DNA of 9,674 nt, from positions 1 to 9,674 of the forward strand of contig JAGCJE010000079.1 of NCBI GenBank assembly GCA_017648225.1, written 5' to 3'. This DNA is from Kiritimatiellia bacterium. GTDB lineage: Bacteria; Verrucomicrobiota; Kiritimatiellia; RFP12; UBA1067. The notes beneath the pieces were generated by a model. The model had not been told where the DNA came from. It ran no database searches and worked only from the letters and a program-made list of their open reading frames with translations. Position numbers and translations under genes: made by a program. The number at the start of each line of letters is the position of its first letter. The stretch's first letter is position 1. Of the stretch, positions 1 through 6,038 are shown piece after piece.

Positions 1-390
1 ATGCCGGACGTATGTCGTGAAGTAATCGGATGAATAATTTGAATCTGACGTCCTGATCGTGTTTTCGTCGATGATTTCTTCGACGACGCAGACATGACCG
101 GCAAGACCGCCACTAAAGCAAAGGATCGCGCCCAGGCGCGGCTCGGTTCCGCGTTCCAGACCGTCGGACGTATAGCCATAATAACCATCTGCATTCCCGA
201 GATACATCGGGCAATCATGCGTATTTGTCATTTCCATATATCTGAAATGAACATACCCGGTACAGTTAGGAAGAACGCAGCCGGTGTCATAATTGCGGAC
301 GATACATTTATTATATCCACCGTAATTCACATTTATCAGCAGAGGATCAAGCGGATCAGGCGCGGTCAATCTCGGCGTAAAACTACTCAT
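1..390 (-). CDS. CHAP-domain peptidoglycan hydrolase, partial (C-terminus beyond window)
   Basis: The frame starts at 390 and is open to position 1, giving 130 residues with no stop, so the gene is cut by the left edge. Two motifs mark it as a CHAP domain (cysteine amidohydrolase/peptidase): PNCTGYVHFR (residues 41-50), with the likely nucleophile Cys43, and GHVCVVEEI (98-106), with the likely catalytic His99. A later SDSNYS (115-120) matches the end of the usual CHAP fold. CHAP enzymes cut peptidoglycan stem or cross-bridge peptides. The ATG overlaps the tail knob stop by 8 nt, which suggests translational coupling. Its place in the structural genes, far from the holin-lysozyme pair, favours a virion-borne enzyme that opens the wall during entry, comparable in role to phi29 gp13, over a second endolysin. 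The family call is firm; the entry role is inference. Confidence 0.85.
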   Translation of the reverse strand, partial: MSSFTPRLTAPDPLDPLLINVNYGGYNKCIVRNYDTGCVLPNCTGYVHFRYMEMTNTHDCPMYLGNADGYYGYTSDGLERGTEPRLGAILCFSGGLAGHVCVVEEIIDENTIRTSDSNYSSDYFTTYVRH

Positions 391-1795
391 AATAGAACCC
401 GCCTTCAAGATACGTTTTGATCTGCGATGCTTCCGTCTGCGTTCCGGCGATCGATACGTCGCCATCCTGAACCATGACAAACCCTGTAAGGCTGCTGATC
501 TGTCGGTTCTGCATTAGCGGACGTCCGGCGTGCGAATTGTCTTCATCTGTCACCGGGTAAAAATGCTGAACCAATCCCGGATTTCCTGACAGATCAGACC
601 AACCGCCCGCCGATCCGATCGTATTCGCCTTCGGTGCCGCTGCCTGAACGGCTGAACCGATCCCGGCGGCTGCACCTAAAAAGTTCCCTGTTAGCGCAGA
701 CATTCCCGCGCCCATGATAGACGTCGCGCTTCCGATGATATCCTGCCTGATCTGTGATAACTGGATCGGGACGCCTAACTGTGCCTCGATCCTGTTTACT
801 GACGTGCCGGCGATCTCGACGTTAAGAATACCCGAACCGTTCATACAATCGATCCTGTAATCGCAGACGATCGAAGAAGCGGACGCGAGAACCCGCGTAT
901 CAAGATTGATCAGACCGAACGGCGGTATAAATAACTCTGCTTCTGTATACGGCGCGACATTCAGATATGATCCGCGCGCCGACGCCTGCGGGTGCCGCGG
1001 AATGCTGGATATCGTCGTGCTGTCGTGAATGAATCCCGGTGTTCCTGTTCCGAATTTATAGCCTTTCGCGCCGGTATTGATTCCCATAATCGTGACGTCA
1101 GACCATGTCCCGTTATGCGACGCGACAGACAATGAAGCCGGTATCCATACGCAGGATTTAATATAATCGAACGGATCGATTATATTTTTCTGCAGTGAAA
1201 ACGCTGCATCGTTGACGTCGAAGCCGTTATCTGCAGATACGAACGACGCGATCAGATATTGACACAATGTCATCAGATACCCCGCACCGATAGCATAATA
1301 TGCGATCGAACCATGCGACGGTGCATCTGAAACGACACCGACGATATATGATCCCGTTCCGATATTACCGCCGACGTCGATTATACTGTGCCACGGCGTA
1401 GAAAACGACGTCACCGCGTGCGTCGGTATCGCTTTCATCGGGTACAGATTATCAATGATCGAACCGTCAGACGCGGAAGCAGAACGCAGAACATAAAGCG
1501 TGCTGCTTCCGATTTCGTCCTTATACGTTGCAAGAACATCACACACCATATGCGCGTACCATAACGCGCCGTCATATACCCATTCAGCGATGAAATAATA
1601 CCGACCGAATTCGGGGATATACGCGTAATTATACGCAGCCGGTGATGAAGTTCTTCCGATATCCAATCCGATCACCGGGTTAATCAGCCCGGATGATTCC
1701 TTCAGGATGCATGAAAATTGAGTTCCCGTGCCATTCGGTCGAAGTGTGCTGTTTTCCTTTTTGGAATGATTATACAGGTTTACCGTAAATGACAT
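383..1795 (-). CDS. phi29 gp9-like tail knob protein
   Basis: This 470-residue protein resembles the phi29 distal tail tube/knob protein gp9 (599 aa). Residues about 57-105, with GRYYFIAEWVYDG, CDVLATYKDEI and a following YVLRSA, match the gp9 N-terminal layout in which aromatic strands lead to DVLQTW and a FIVRE segment. Residues about 353-390 form a long Gly/Ala/Ser-rich hydrophobic stretch that corresponds to the gp9 loops that plug the tail and act on membrane during DNA ejection. The C-terminus (about 439-466, VMVQDGDVSIAG then a QIKTYLEGG segment) matches the gp9 end. The start at 1795 has AAAGGGG about 8 nt upstream. The gene lies 18 nt after the capsid gene and overlaps the CHAP gene. 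It is about 130 aa shorter than gp9, mostly in the middle. Confidence 0.85.
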   Translation of the reverse strand: MSFTVNLYNHSKKENSTLRPNGTGTQFSCILKESSGLINPVIGLDIGRTSSPAAYNYAYIPEFGRYYFIAEWVYDGALWYAHMVCDVLATYKDEIGSSTLYVLRSASASDGSIIDNLYPMKAIPTHAVTSFSTPWHSIIDVGGNIGTGSYIVGVVSDAPSHGSIAYYAIGAGYLMTLCQYLIASFVSADNGFDVNDAAFSLQKNIIDPFDYIKSCVWIPASLSVASHNGTWSDVTIMGINTGAKGYKFGTGTPGFIHDSTTISSIPRHPQASARGSYLNVAPYTEAELFIPPFGLINLDTRVLASASSIVCDYRIDCMNGSGILNVEIAGTSVNRIEAQLGVPIQLSQIRQDIIGSATSIMGAGMSALTGNFLGAAAGIGSAVQAAAPKANTIGSAGGWSDLSGNPGLVQHFYPVTDEDNSHAGRPLMQNRQISSLTGFVMVQDGDVSIAGTQTEASQIKTYLEGGFYYE

Positions 1796-1813
1796 GGTTC
1801 GTACCCCTTTTCG

Positions 1814-2980
1814 TTAGTCAAGAAGCAGGATGATTCCTTTTTCTGTCAAATCCTGCATAAGCTGGATATTAACGGTCAGGAATGTATTCCAATACAGACC
1901 GCGAGCATTAAGCGGTGTACTGCGAAGAATATAATCTTTGATATTATATGCCAGCGCGTCACGGTCGAACATAACGCCGAAGACGGAAGAAAGATTCTGC
2001 GCTGCCGTTGTGTCGAGCGTTCCGTCACCCTTCAGATAAATCGCCGTTGCGTTAATCTCCATCGGGGAAGTGATTCCCTGCCAGTATGTGACGCCTTCAA
2101 CGTCAGCATATGCAAGCGGTTCATCATGGTATGTAACGGTGTTGACCATCGCGTCGATCATGTCCAGGCAATCAGCCTGAAGATAAATCATTTGATCCTC
2201 GATCGGCGTATGACGGGACAGCGCATGCCCGGTTAACTGTACCTGATATTCAGAAGACCGTTCAGCCATCCGGCGCGCCAGCGTATTGATCCGGCTGCGA
2301 ACCCACCTGAAGAACGGTTCGACGTTTCCCGGCTGCCATACGGTCGTACTTGTGAGAGAAAGACCCGTCAGAGTGTTGTATTCTGTCAGAAGATGAACGA
2401 CGCCGTTATTCAGACTGTTTTTCGCTGCGATGAAGTTAACGAGATTAGAACGGATCAGTTCTTCCCTGTACTGTTCCCATTTGTTGGACATTTCCTGCGT
2501 CTGAAGCGCAACGAAGGAACCGAGGTTTTCCGGGGATGCGAACGCATTGATCAACTGATCTTCGAACGTTGTGAACCAATCCTGATACACATCTGTACCA
2601 TAGTAACGCGTTTCGATCACATCGTTTTTGTTGATCGTCCACTGATCGACAGAAGTTCCGTCGACCGGGTGATATGCGTTTTCTGCACCAATCACCTTAT
2701 CGGCGATGCTGATCTTACGGGTGATACCGCCCCAGCGCATCGCGTCCGCCTGGATTCCGTCAAACTTTGCACGATACGGACGGCTGCTGAAGATGGTACG
2801 ACCGATATTCTGCATAAGCGCATTGTATACCGTATCCGTTCCAGCCTGAAGCGTTTCATTAGCCATCGAAACAAAATCTTCAAGATTCGTCGCAACGACG
2901 CCCGAATGACCCGTCGCCTGCGAATGAAGTACGTTCAGAAGACTATAGACGTCTTCTGTAGCCATAGAATTAACAGACAT
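1814..2980 (-). CDS. Major capsid protein, phi29 gp8-like
   Basis: This 388-residue protein is read as the HK97-fold major head protein of the phi29 type. The best sequence signature is NARGLYWNTFLTV at about 358-370, which corresponds to NPRGLYWNYYYHV in phi29 gp8, followed by a short hydrophobic end. Residues 170-240 form a charged helical region (MSNKWEQYREEL, then RSRINTLARRMAERS), as expected for the spine helix and its surroundings. Phi29 gp8 (448 aa) carries a C-terminal Ig-like BIG2 domain; here the protein stops about 18 residues after the GLYWN region, so that domain is absent. The start at 2980 has a strong GGGAGG about 8 nt upstream, inside the end of the scaffold gene. Position between scaffold and tail knob matches the phi29 order gp7-gp8-gp9. 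Confidence 0.87.
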   Translation of the reverse strand: MSVNSMATEDVYSLLNVLHSQATGHSGVVATNLEDFVSMANETLQAGTDTVYNALMQNIGRTIFSSRPYRAKFDGIQADAMRWGGITRKISIADKVIGAENAYHPVDGTSVDQWTINKNDVIETRYYGTDVYQDWFTTFEDQLINAFASPENLGSFVALQTQEMSNKWEQYREELIRSNLVNFIAAKNSLNNGVVHLLTEYNTLTGLSLTSTTVWQPGNVEPFFRWVRSRINTLARRMAERSSEYQVQLTGHALSRHTPIEDQMIYLQADCLDMIDAMVNTVTYHDEPLAYADVEGVTYWQGITSPMEINATAIYLKGDGTLDTTAAQNLSSVFGVMFDRDALAYNIKDYILRSTPLNARGLYWNTFLTVNIQLMQDLTEKGIILLLD

Positions 2981-2983
2981 TTT

Positions 2984-3388
2984 TTAACCCTCCCTTTTAC
3001 GTTTACCGAGTTCCGGCGAGATGATCTTTGCGATCAGTTCGTCAGCCGAAGCCGGTTTATCATCCGGCATACGTGCAGCCTGAACGTTCGCCGTCTGAAT
3101 CTTTTTTATGCTTTCATCCATTACCCGATTCAGGTTTTCGATCGCTGAATTGAATACTTCGCCGATTTCCCGGACGTGTTCTGCTTCCGGCTGTTCCGCT
3201 TCTGCCGGTTCTGTTTTGGTCGGAAGATCCCGGTATTCTACCGGCGTCTTTTCCTGAACCATTTCCACCGGTTCAGGATCAACCACCGGCGACGCCGGGG
3301 ACGCCTGAAACCCATCGCCGGACATATTGCGGATTTCGTCAGCCGTGAAACCGGCGTCGATCAACTTAAAGACATCATTTAGATTCAT
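2984..3388 (-). CDS. Scaffold-like head assembly protein (gp7-like by position)
   Basis: This 134-residue protein is highly charged and low in aromatic residues. Residues 1-22 (NDVFKLIDAGFTADEIRNM) look like a small helical bundle of the UBA/HTH-like kind. Residues 30-72 are rich in Pro, Glu and Ala and probably disordered. Residues 73-100 (EIGEVFNSAIENLNRVMDES and on) form an amphipathic helix suited to coiled-coil dimerisation, and the C-terminus is basic (KRKREG). That architecture and the place just before the capsid gene fit a scaffold such as phi29 gp7 (98 aa). I see no specific motif match, so the call rests on position and composition. The start at 3388 overlaps the lysozyme stop by 14 nt; AAAGGGG lies about 12 nt upstream, a long spacing. 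A longer in-frame start exists at 3454 but lies inside the lysozyme gene. Confidence 0.7.
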   Translation of the reverse strand: MNLNDVFKLIDAGFTADEIRNMSGDGFQASPASPVVDPEPVEMVQEKTPVEYRDLPTKTEPAEAEQPEAEHVREIGEVFNSAIENLNRVMDESIKKIQTANVQAARMPDDKPASADELIAKIISPELGKRKREG

Positions 3389-4145
3389 ATATACTATTAA
3401 CCCCTTTCTGTACTTCTTCATATATAGAACCCAGACAGGCGATCCGTTCGTCACCGTTTCCGAACAGACCGGCGATCGTAAGATAAGACAAACAACGGAT
3501 CAGCATATCATGATCGATGCGGTTCATCTGCTGAACAGGCTTCTGATCCGTTGTATCATAATGGTCGATATCAACGTAACAGATATCACCGTCAAGAGAA
3601 CCGCCGTTTAATCTGCTTGTATACTGAAGAAGCGTTCCGTATTCTGACGTATCATCATTGATCTGTCCGTTGTTCGTACCCCATGAAGCGATCCAATGAT
3701 CGAACCGGCTGCACGCCGGATCGACGTATTTAATCCATGATTTACTGCAGTATACGCCGGTATAATATCCGGCGTTCTGCATACGTTCACAGAATGCTTC
3801 TGCGATCTTACCGGCATTGACCGCCGGATCGAATCCGTGATAATCCTTATATTCGGAATTTTCCATATCGACCCATACGCCCATATCGGGATGAATACCC
3901 GATAACGTGTTAATGCACGCGTCAGCTTCGACGGCTGCCGATCCGACCGTCAGCGATTCGCTGAACCAATAGACACCGAAGGGGATTTCAAGATCGACGC
4001 ATTTTTTAACGTTCGTCCTGAAGTATTTATCTTCTGTCGTCCAATAGCCCGCCCGGATTATGACAAACTGCCCGACGTAAGGCGTGAAATCAAAATCACC
4101 CTGCCATTCTGAAACGTCGATACCCTTCGAATAACCTTGAATCAT
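3375..4145 (-). CDS. GH25 lysozyme endolysin with C-terminal Cpl-7-like (CW_7) domain
   Basis: This 256-residue endolysin cuts the beta-1,4 bond between N-acetylmuramic acid and N-acetylglucosamine. The GH25 barrel covers about residues 5-196. It shows GIDVSEWQG (8-16, with Asp10), IIRAGY (29-34), FGVYWFSES (56-64), the catalytic segment VWVDMEN (90-96, with Asp93 and Glu95), GVYCSK (130-135), HWIASWG (150-156) and the end-of-barrel strand YVDIDHYD (190-197). Residues about 211-252, with TIAGLFGNGDERIACLG and a YEEVQKGVN helix, match the CW_7 repeat of Cpl-7-type lysins, which binds peptidoglycan muropeptides. There is no signal peptide, so export needs the holin. The ATG directly follows the holin stop (TAAATG), with AAAGGA about 8 nt upstream, so the pair forms a lysis cassette. 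Confidence 0.93.
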   Translation of the reverse strand: MIQGYSKGIDVSEWQGDFDFTPYVGQFVIIRAGYWTTEDKYFRTNVKKCVDLEIPFGVYWFSESLTVGSAAVEADACINTLSGIHPDMGVWVDMENSEYKDYHGFDPAVNAGKIAEAFCERMQNAGYYTGVYCSKSWIKYVDPACSRFDHWIASWGTNNGQINDDTSEYGTLLQYTSRLNGGSLDGDICYVDIDHYDTTDQKPVQQMNRIDHDMLIRCLSYLTIAGLFGNGDERIACLGSIYEEVQKGVNSIYESK

Positions 4146-4349
4146 TTAATGAATCCTTTCCGCTAACTGCTGAATCAATAACTTCAGTTCGGTTATAATC
4201 GACGTGTTCGCGTTGATCGCTTCCTTCATGCCGTCCATTTCTTTTTTATGATTATCGGATTCGCGCTGAAGATACCAAAACAAAACACAGCACGCAGCGA
4301 TCGGGAAGCCCAGCGTCCCGATAAATTGAGTAATTGTATTTATATCCAT
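4146..4349 (-). CDS. Small holin with one membrane segment (BhlA/YvrJ-like form)
   Basis: This 67-residue protein has one N-terminal hydrophobic segment at about residues 8-27 (QFIGTLGFPIAACCVLFWYL), then a charged region and a C-terminal amphipathic helix (about 32-65) likely to form a coiled coil. The GTLGFPIA start and single membrane helix resemble small Bacillota holins of the BhlA/YvrJ kind. It lies immediately before the lysozyme, so a holin role in releasing the endolysin is the natural reading. The start at 4349 is chosen because AAAGGCGG sits about 8 nt upstream. An upstream in-frame ATG at 4367 would add MKGGAI, but its own upstream region has no ribosome site; two starts could give holin/antiholin forms, which is speculative. 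The ribosome site is part of a predicted hairpin (4357-4377). Confidence 0.8.
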   Translation of the reverse strand: MDINTITQFIGTLGFPIAACCVLFWYLQRESDNHKKEMDGMKEAINANTSIITELKLLIQQLAERIH

Positions 4350-4356
4350 GATCGCA

Positions 4357-4377
4357 CCGCCTTTCATAAATAGGCGG
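4357..4377 (-). promoter_or_regulatory. Hairpin covering the holin ribosome binding site
   Basis: A 6-bp perfect stem pairs 4357-4362 with 4372-4377 (CCGCCT/AGGCGG) around a 9-nt loop. In the minus-strand mRNA, the 3' arm is the AGGCGG that forms the holin Shine-Dalgarno, so folding would hide it. Further upstream in the same leader, 4387-4393 can pair with 4419-4425 (7 bp), so the whole leader of about 90 nt may be structured. The inverted repeat is directly visible; control of lysis timing is inference. Confidence 0.45.
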
Positions 4378-4445
4378 CTTCGGTGCTTATGGATGCACAT
4401 CTGCCCGGCTTCCGACCGTCCATAAATGCAGACCCGCCCAATCAA

Positions 4446-4475
4446 ATTATATAAATAAAAACGTGAAACAATCAA
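4446..4475 (-). promoter_or_regulatory. Candidate late promoter for holin-lysin-head-tail genes
   Basis: On the minus strand, TTGATT (4475-4470) and a perfect TATAAT (4451-4446) are separated by 18 bp, close to a sigma-A promoter. Transcription would start near 4439 and give a leader of about 90 nt before the holin. The promoter lies inside the terminator of the preceding ATPase gene: its -35 is in the hairpin and its -10 is in the AT-rich tail. The terminator tail is AT-rich anyway, so a chance TATAAT is possible. A new start is expected here, because the genes to the left otherwise lack a promoter after a strong terminator. Confidence 0.5.
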
Positions 4476-4486
4476 TTTGTTTCACG
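4450..4486 (-). terminator. Intrinsic terminator after the packaging ATPase gene
   Basis: A perfect 10-bp stem pairs 4462-4471 with 4477-4486 (CGTGAAACAA/TTGTTTCACG) around a 5-nt loop. In the minus-strand transcript it is followed at once by TTTTTATTTAT, a good U-rich tract. It begins 4 nt after the ATPase stop. The plus-strand side lacks a comparable T run, so it should act mainly on leftward transcription. Confidence 0.85.
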
Positions 4487-4490
4487 GTTA

Positions 4491-5528
4491 TTATTTGAAG
4501 TATTTTTCGAATAGCGCCACAGCCTTATATGAATCGAAAAACACATATCCCGATATGTACTTAAACCAAAAATGAACCTTATCTTTTTTCATCCGTTCCA
4601 AATCCATATAATTAGAACCGTACCGATCGGCGCGTTTGATTTTCGCCTGGGTGAATGTGATATAGTATTCTTCCCGGTGTTTATGTTCGTAAACGTACAG
4701 ATCGCCGACCGACCACCGGCATATATATTCAGATATTTTTCTTTTCTGCACATAACGAAAATCATTCAGTATGAATTGATTATCGATAGACATCCGGCTG
4801 TATTCTTCAGAAGCATTCTGATATAGCGCCGTTTCTTTTTTCCGGCGTGATATAGGCGAATTCTGAAGGATCAGAAGCAGGAGATCGCCCCGCGTAAATG
4901 ATTCTTCGCCGGTGTTGATCATTCGTTCTGCAGCATTCACAATGTCAAACTGTATAAATACATCATTTGCAATATTCAGACTGTTCGACAGACCGACCAG
5001 CCGAAGCGGATCGCGCCCGTTCAATTCACGATTTCGGTTAACCGATTCATACGCATTGAATAACGCGATCCCTTCCATCTTCAGCGCCCGGACGTGCGGT
5101 TCAGTTATAAATTCGTCATAAAGGATATATTCGTATTTCGAAAGATCGATTCCACGAATCGACGCGAACGTCGAAAGCGCTGCACAAACGCAGATTTCCT
5201 GACCCGTTTCTTCGATGCTGATCCGGCTGATCTTCTTTGCTATGCGATCGGTCTTCATGTGCAAGCCTGCCGGCGCAAGATAAGCCGTCAGGGAAGACGT
5301 CACCGAATCCGCTTGAAGATCGGCTTCGATCTGCGTCCGGCGTAGAAATATAAAAGGGATTCCGGCTTCGATGAAGTATTTGATAAATCCGTATGTTTTA
5401 CCGATACCGCGCCCGCCGGTGATAAAATTAAACGTATAACCGGCGTCCAGGATCGACGCGACGTCAACATACCCGGTTTTATGATCGTACAGATTCATAA
5501 TTTCATTATACAGAAAAACGTCCGTCAT
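4491..5528 (-). CDS. DNA packaging ATPase, phi29 gp16-like
   Basis: This 345-residue protein is the motor that drives genome packaging; phi29 gp16 has 332 aa. Walker A is GGRGIGKT at 38-45, and Walker B is YILYDEF at 134-140, with Asp138 and the catalytic Glu139. Further gp16-type landmarks are RNRE (165-168), a likely arginine-finger region, LSN (180-182), MSIDNQFI (246-253) and a C-terminal GYVFFDS segment followed by a KAVALFEKYF helix. The N-terminal FLYN and NLYD segments resemble the gp16 start, which supports ATG 5528; a second in-frame ATG at 5498 has no ribosome site. The ribosome site for 5528 is weak, and the start codon sits in a hairpin loop (5515-5544). The gene is flanked by its own promoter and terminator. 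In phi29 the motor also needs a pRNA, so one should be encoded in this genome. Confidence 0.92.
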   Translation of the reverse strand: MTDVFLYNEIMNLYDHKTGYVDVASILDAGYTFNFITGGRGIGKTYGFIKYFIEAGIPFIFLRRTQIEADLQADSVTSSLTAYLAPAGLHMKTDRIAKKISRISIEETGQEICVCAALSTFASIRGIDLSKYEYILYDEFITEPHVRALKMEGIALFNAYESVNRNRELNGRDPLRLVGLSNSLNIANDVFIQFDIVNAAERMINTGEESFTRGDLLLLILQNSPISRRKKETALYQNASEEYSRMSIDNQFILNDFRYVQKRKISEYICRWSVGDLYVYEHKHREEYYITFTQAKIKRADRYGSNYMDLERMKKDKVHFWFKYISGYVFFDSYKAVALFEKYFK

Positions 5529-5544
5529 GCAGAACGGACGTTTT
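5515..5544 (-). promoter_or_regulatory. Hairpin with the ATPase start codon in its loop
   Basis: A perfect 11-bp inverted repeat (5515-5525 with 5534-5544, AAAACGTCCGT/ACGGACGTTTT) encloses an 8-nt loop. Read on the minus strand, the last three loop bases are the ATPase ATG (5528-5526), the 5' arm covers the region where a ribosome site should be, and the 3' arm encodes codons 2-4 and runs into TTTTT. It could hide the start from ribosomes, act as an attenuator, or end transcription read through from the SSB gene. The repeat is seen directly; the role is inference. Confidence 0.55.
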
Positions 5545-5582
5545 CCCGGTGTGTCTTTTATCGTGACCGATGAAGCGAATTT

Positions 5583-5611
5583 ATAATATCAGAACGGAAG
5601 CGGTTCGTCAA
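5583..5611 (-). promoter_or_regulatory. Sigma-A-type promoter for the packaging ATPase
   Basis: On the minus strand, TTGACG (5611-5606, 5 of 6 to consensus) and TATTAT (5588-5583, 5 of 6) are separated by exactly 17 bp. Transcription would start near 5576, about 48 nt before the ATPase ATG. The -35 lies in the last codons of the SSB-like gene and the -10 just after its stop. With the terminator at 4450-4486 this makes the ATPase a single-gene transcription unit. Confidence 0.6.
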
Positions 5612-5975
5612 CGTCCACCCATTCGACAGTGAATAACTTCTTCGCTGTACCCTTGCGGACGTATTCCCGGATCGTGAATCCGAATTTTCCGGCGTTGATC
5701 GCTTCCGTCAGTTCATCATCCGCGATCATTTCGCGAACCGTTTCGACAAGATGCGACGGAAGATTACAGATCACATTATCACCGATCGCAGCCGTAGGCT
5801 GTGCGCCGTATGCGCCTTTTGTATTGATATACAGTGCGCGAACGCCGAATACGTGATCCTTTTCATACGTCTTCGACAGTTCAAGAAGATTCGTATATAC
5901 CGCCGTACCGGCTGCCGGATATACGAACGAATAACCGTTGTGCTGCTTGTTGTACTTGTTTGCAAAGTTAGCCAT
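5589..5975 (-). CDS. Single-stranded DNA-binding protein candidate
   Basis: This 128-residue protein is close in length to phi29 p5 SSB (124 aa) and follows the DNA polymerase gene. Protein-primed replication displaces long single strands, so an SSB is expected here. The body (about 15-118) alternates strand-like and short helical segments with aromatic residues (YSFVYP, VYTNLLEL, VFGVRALYI, FGFTIREYV), consistent with an OB-like fold, although I cannot prove the fold. The C-terminus VDVDEPLPF closely imitates the acidic tip of bacterial SSBs (for example DDDLPF or DDDIPF), which recruits replication and repair proteins. The start at 5975 has AAAAGGGG about 9-10 nt upstream in a 63-nt gap after the polymerase stop. 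That gap also holds a small palindrome (6023-6033, GATGC/GCATC), but no clear promoter. Confidence 0.68.
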   Translation of the reverse strand: MANFANKYNKQHNGYSFVYPAAGTAVYTNLLELSKTYEKDHVFGVRALYINTKGAYGAQPTAAIGDNVICNLPSHLVETVREMIADDELTEAINAGKFGFTIREYVRKGTAKKLFTVEWVDVDEPLPF

Positions 5976-6038
5976 TTTAATTTACCCCTTTTCTATATGT
6001 ATTAATGACCTTTATCGTGCTGGATGCTGCATCACCCG

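Noticed and set aside
94..420. A 108-codon plus-strand open frame near the left end
   Set aside because: It lies opposite the CHAP gene, whose catalytic motifs are clear on the minus strand; no ribosome site or family pattern is seen.
2393..3148. A 251-codon open frame on the plus strand
   Set aside because: It is antisense to the capsid and scaffold genes, has no ribosome site, and its Arg/Phe/Ile-rich composition is what the reverse of those genes would produce.
4572..5345. Several plus-strand open frames opposite the ATPase gene
   Set aside because: They are all antisense to a gene with clear Walker motifs, and none has a ribosome site.
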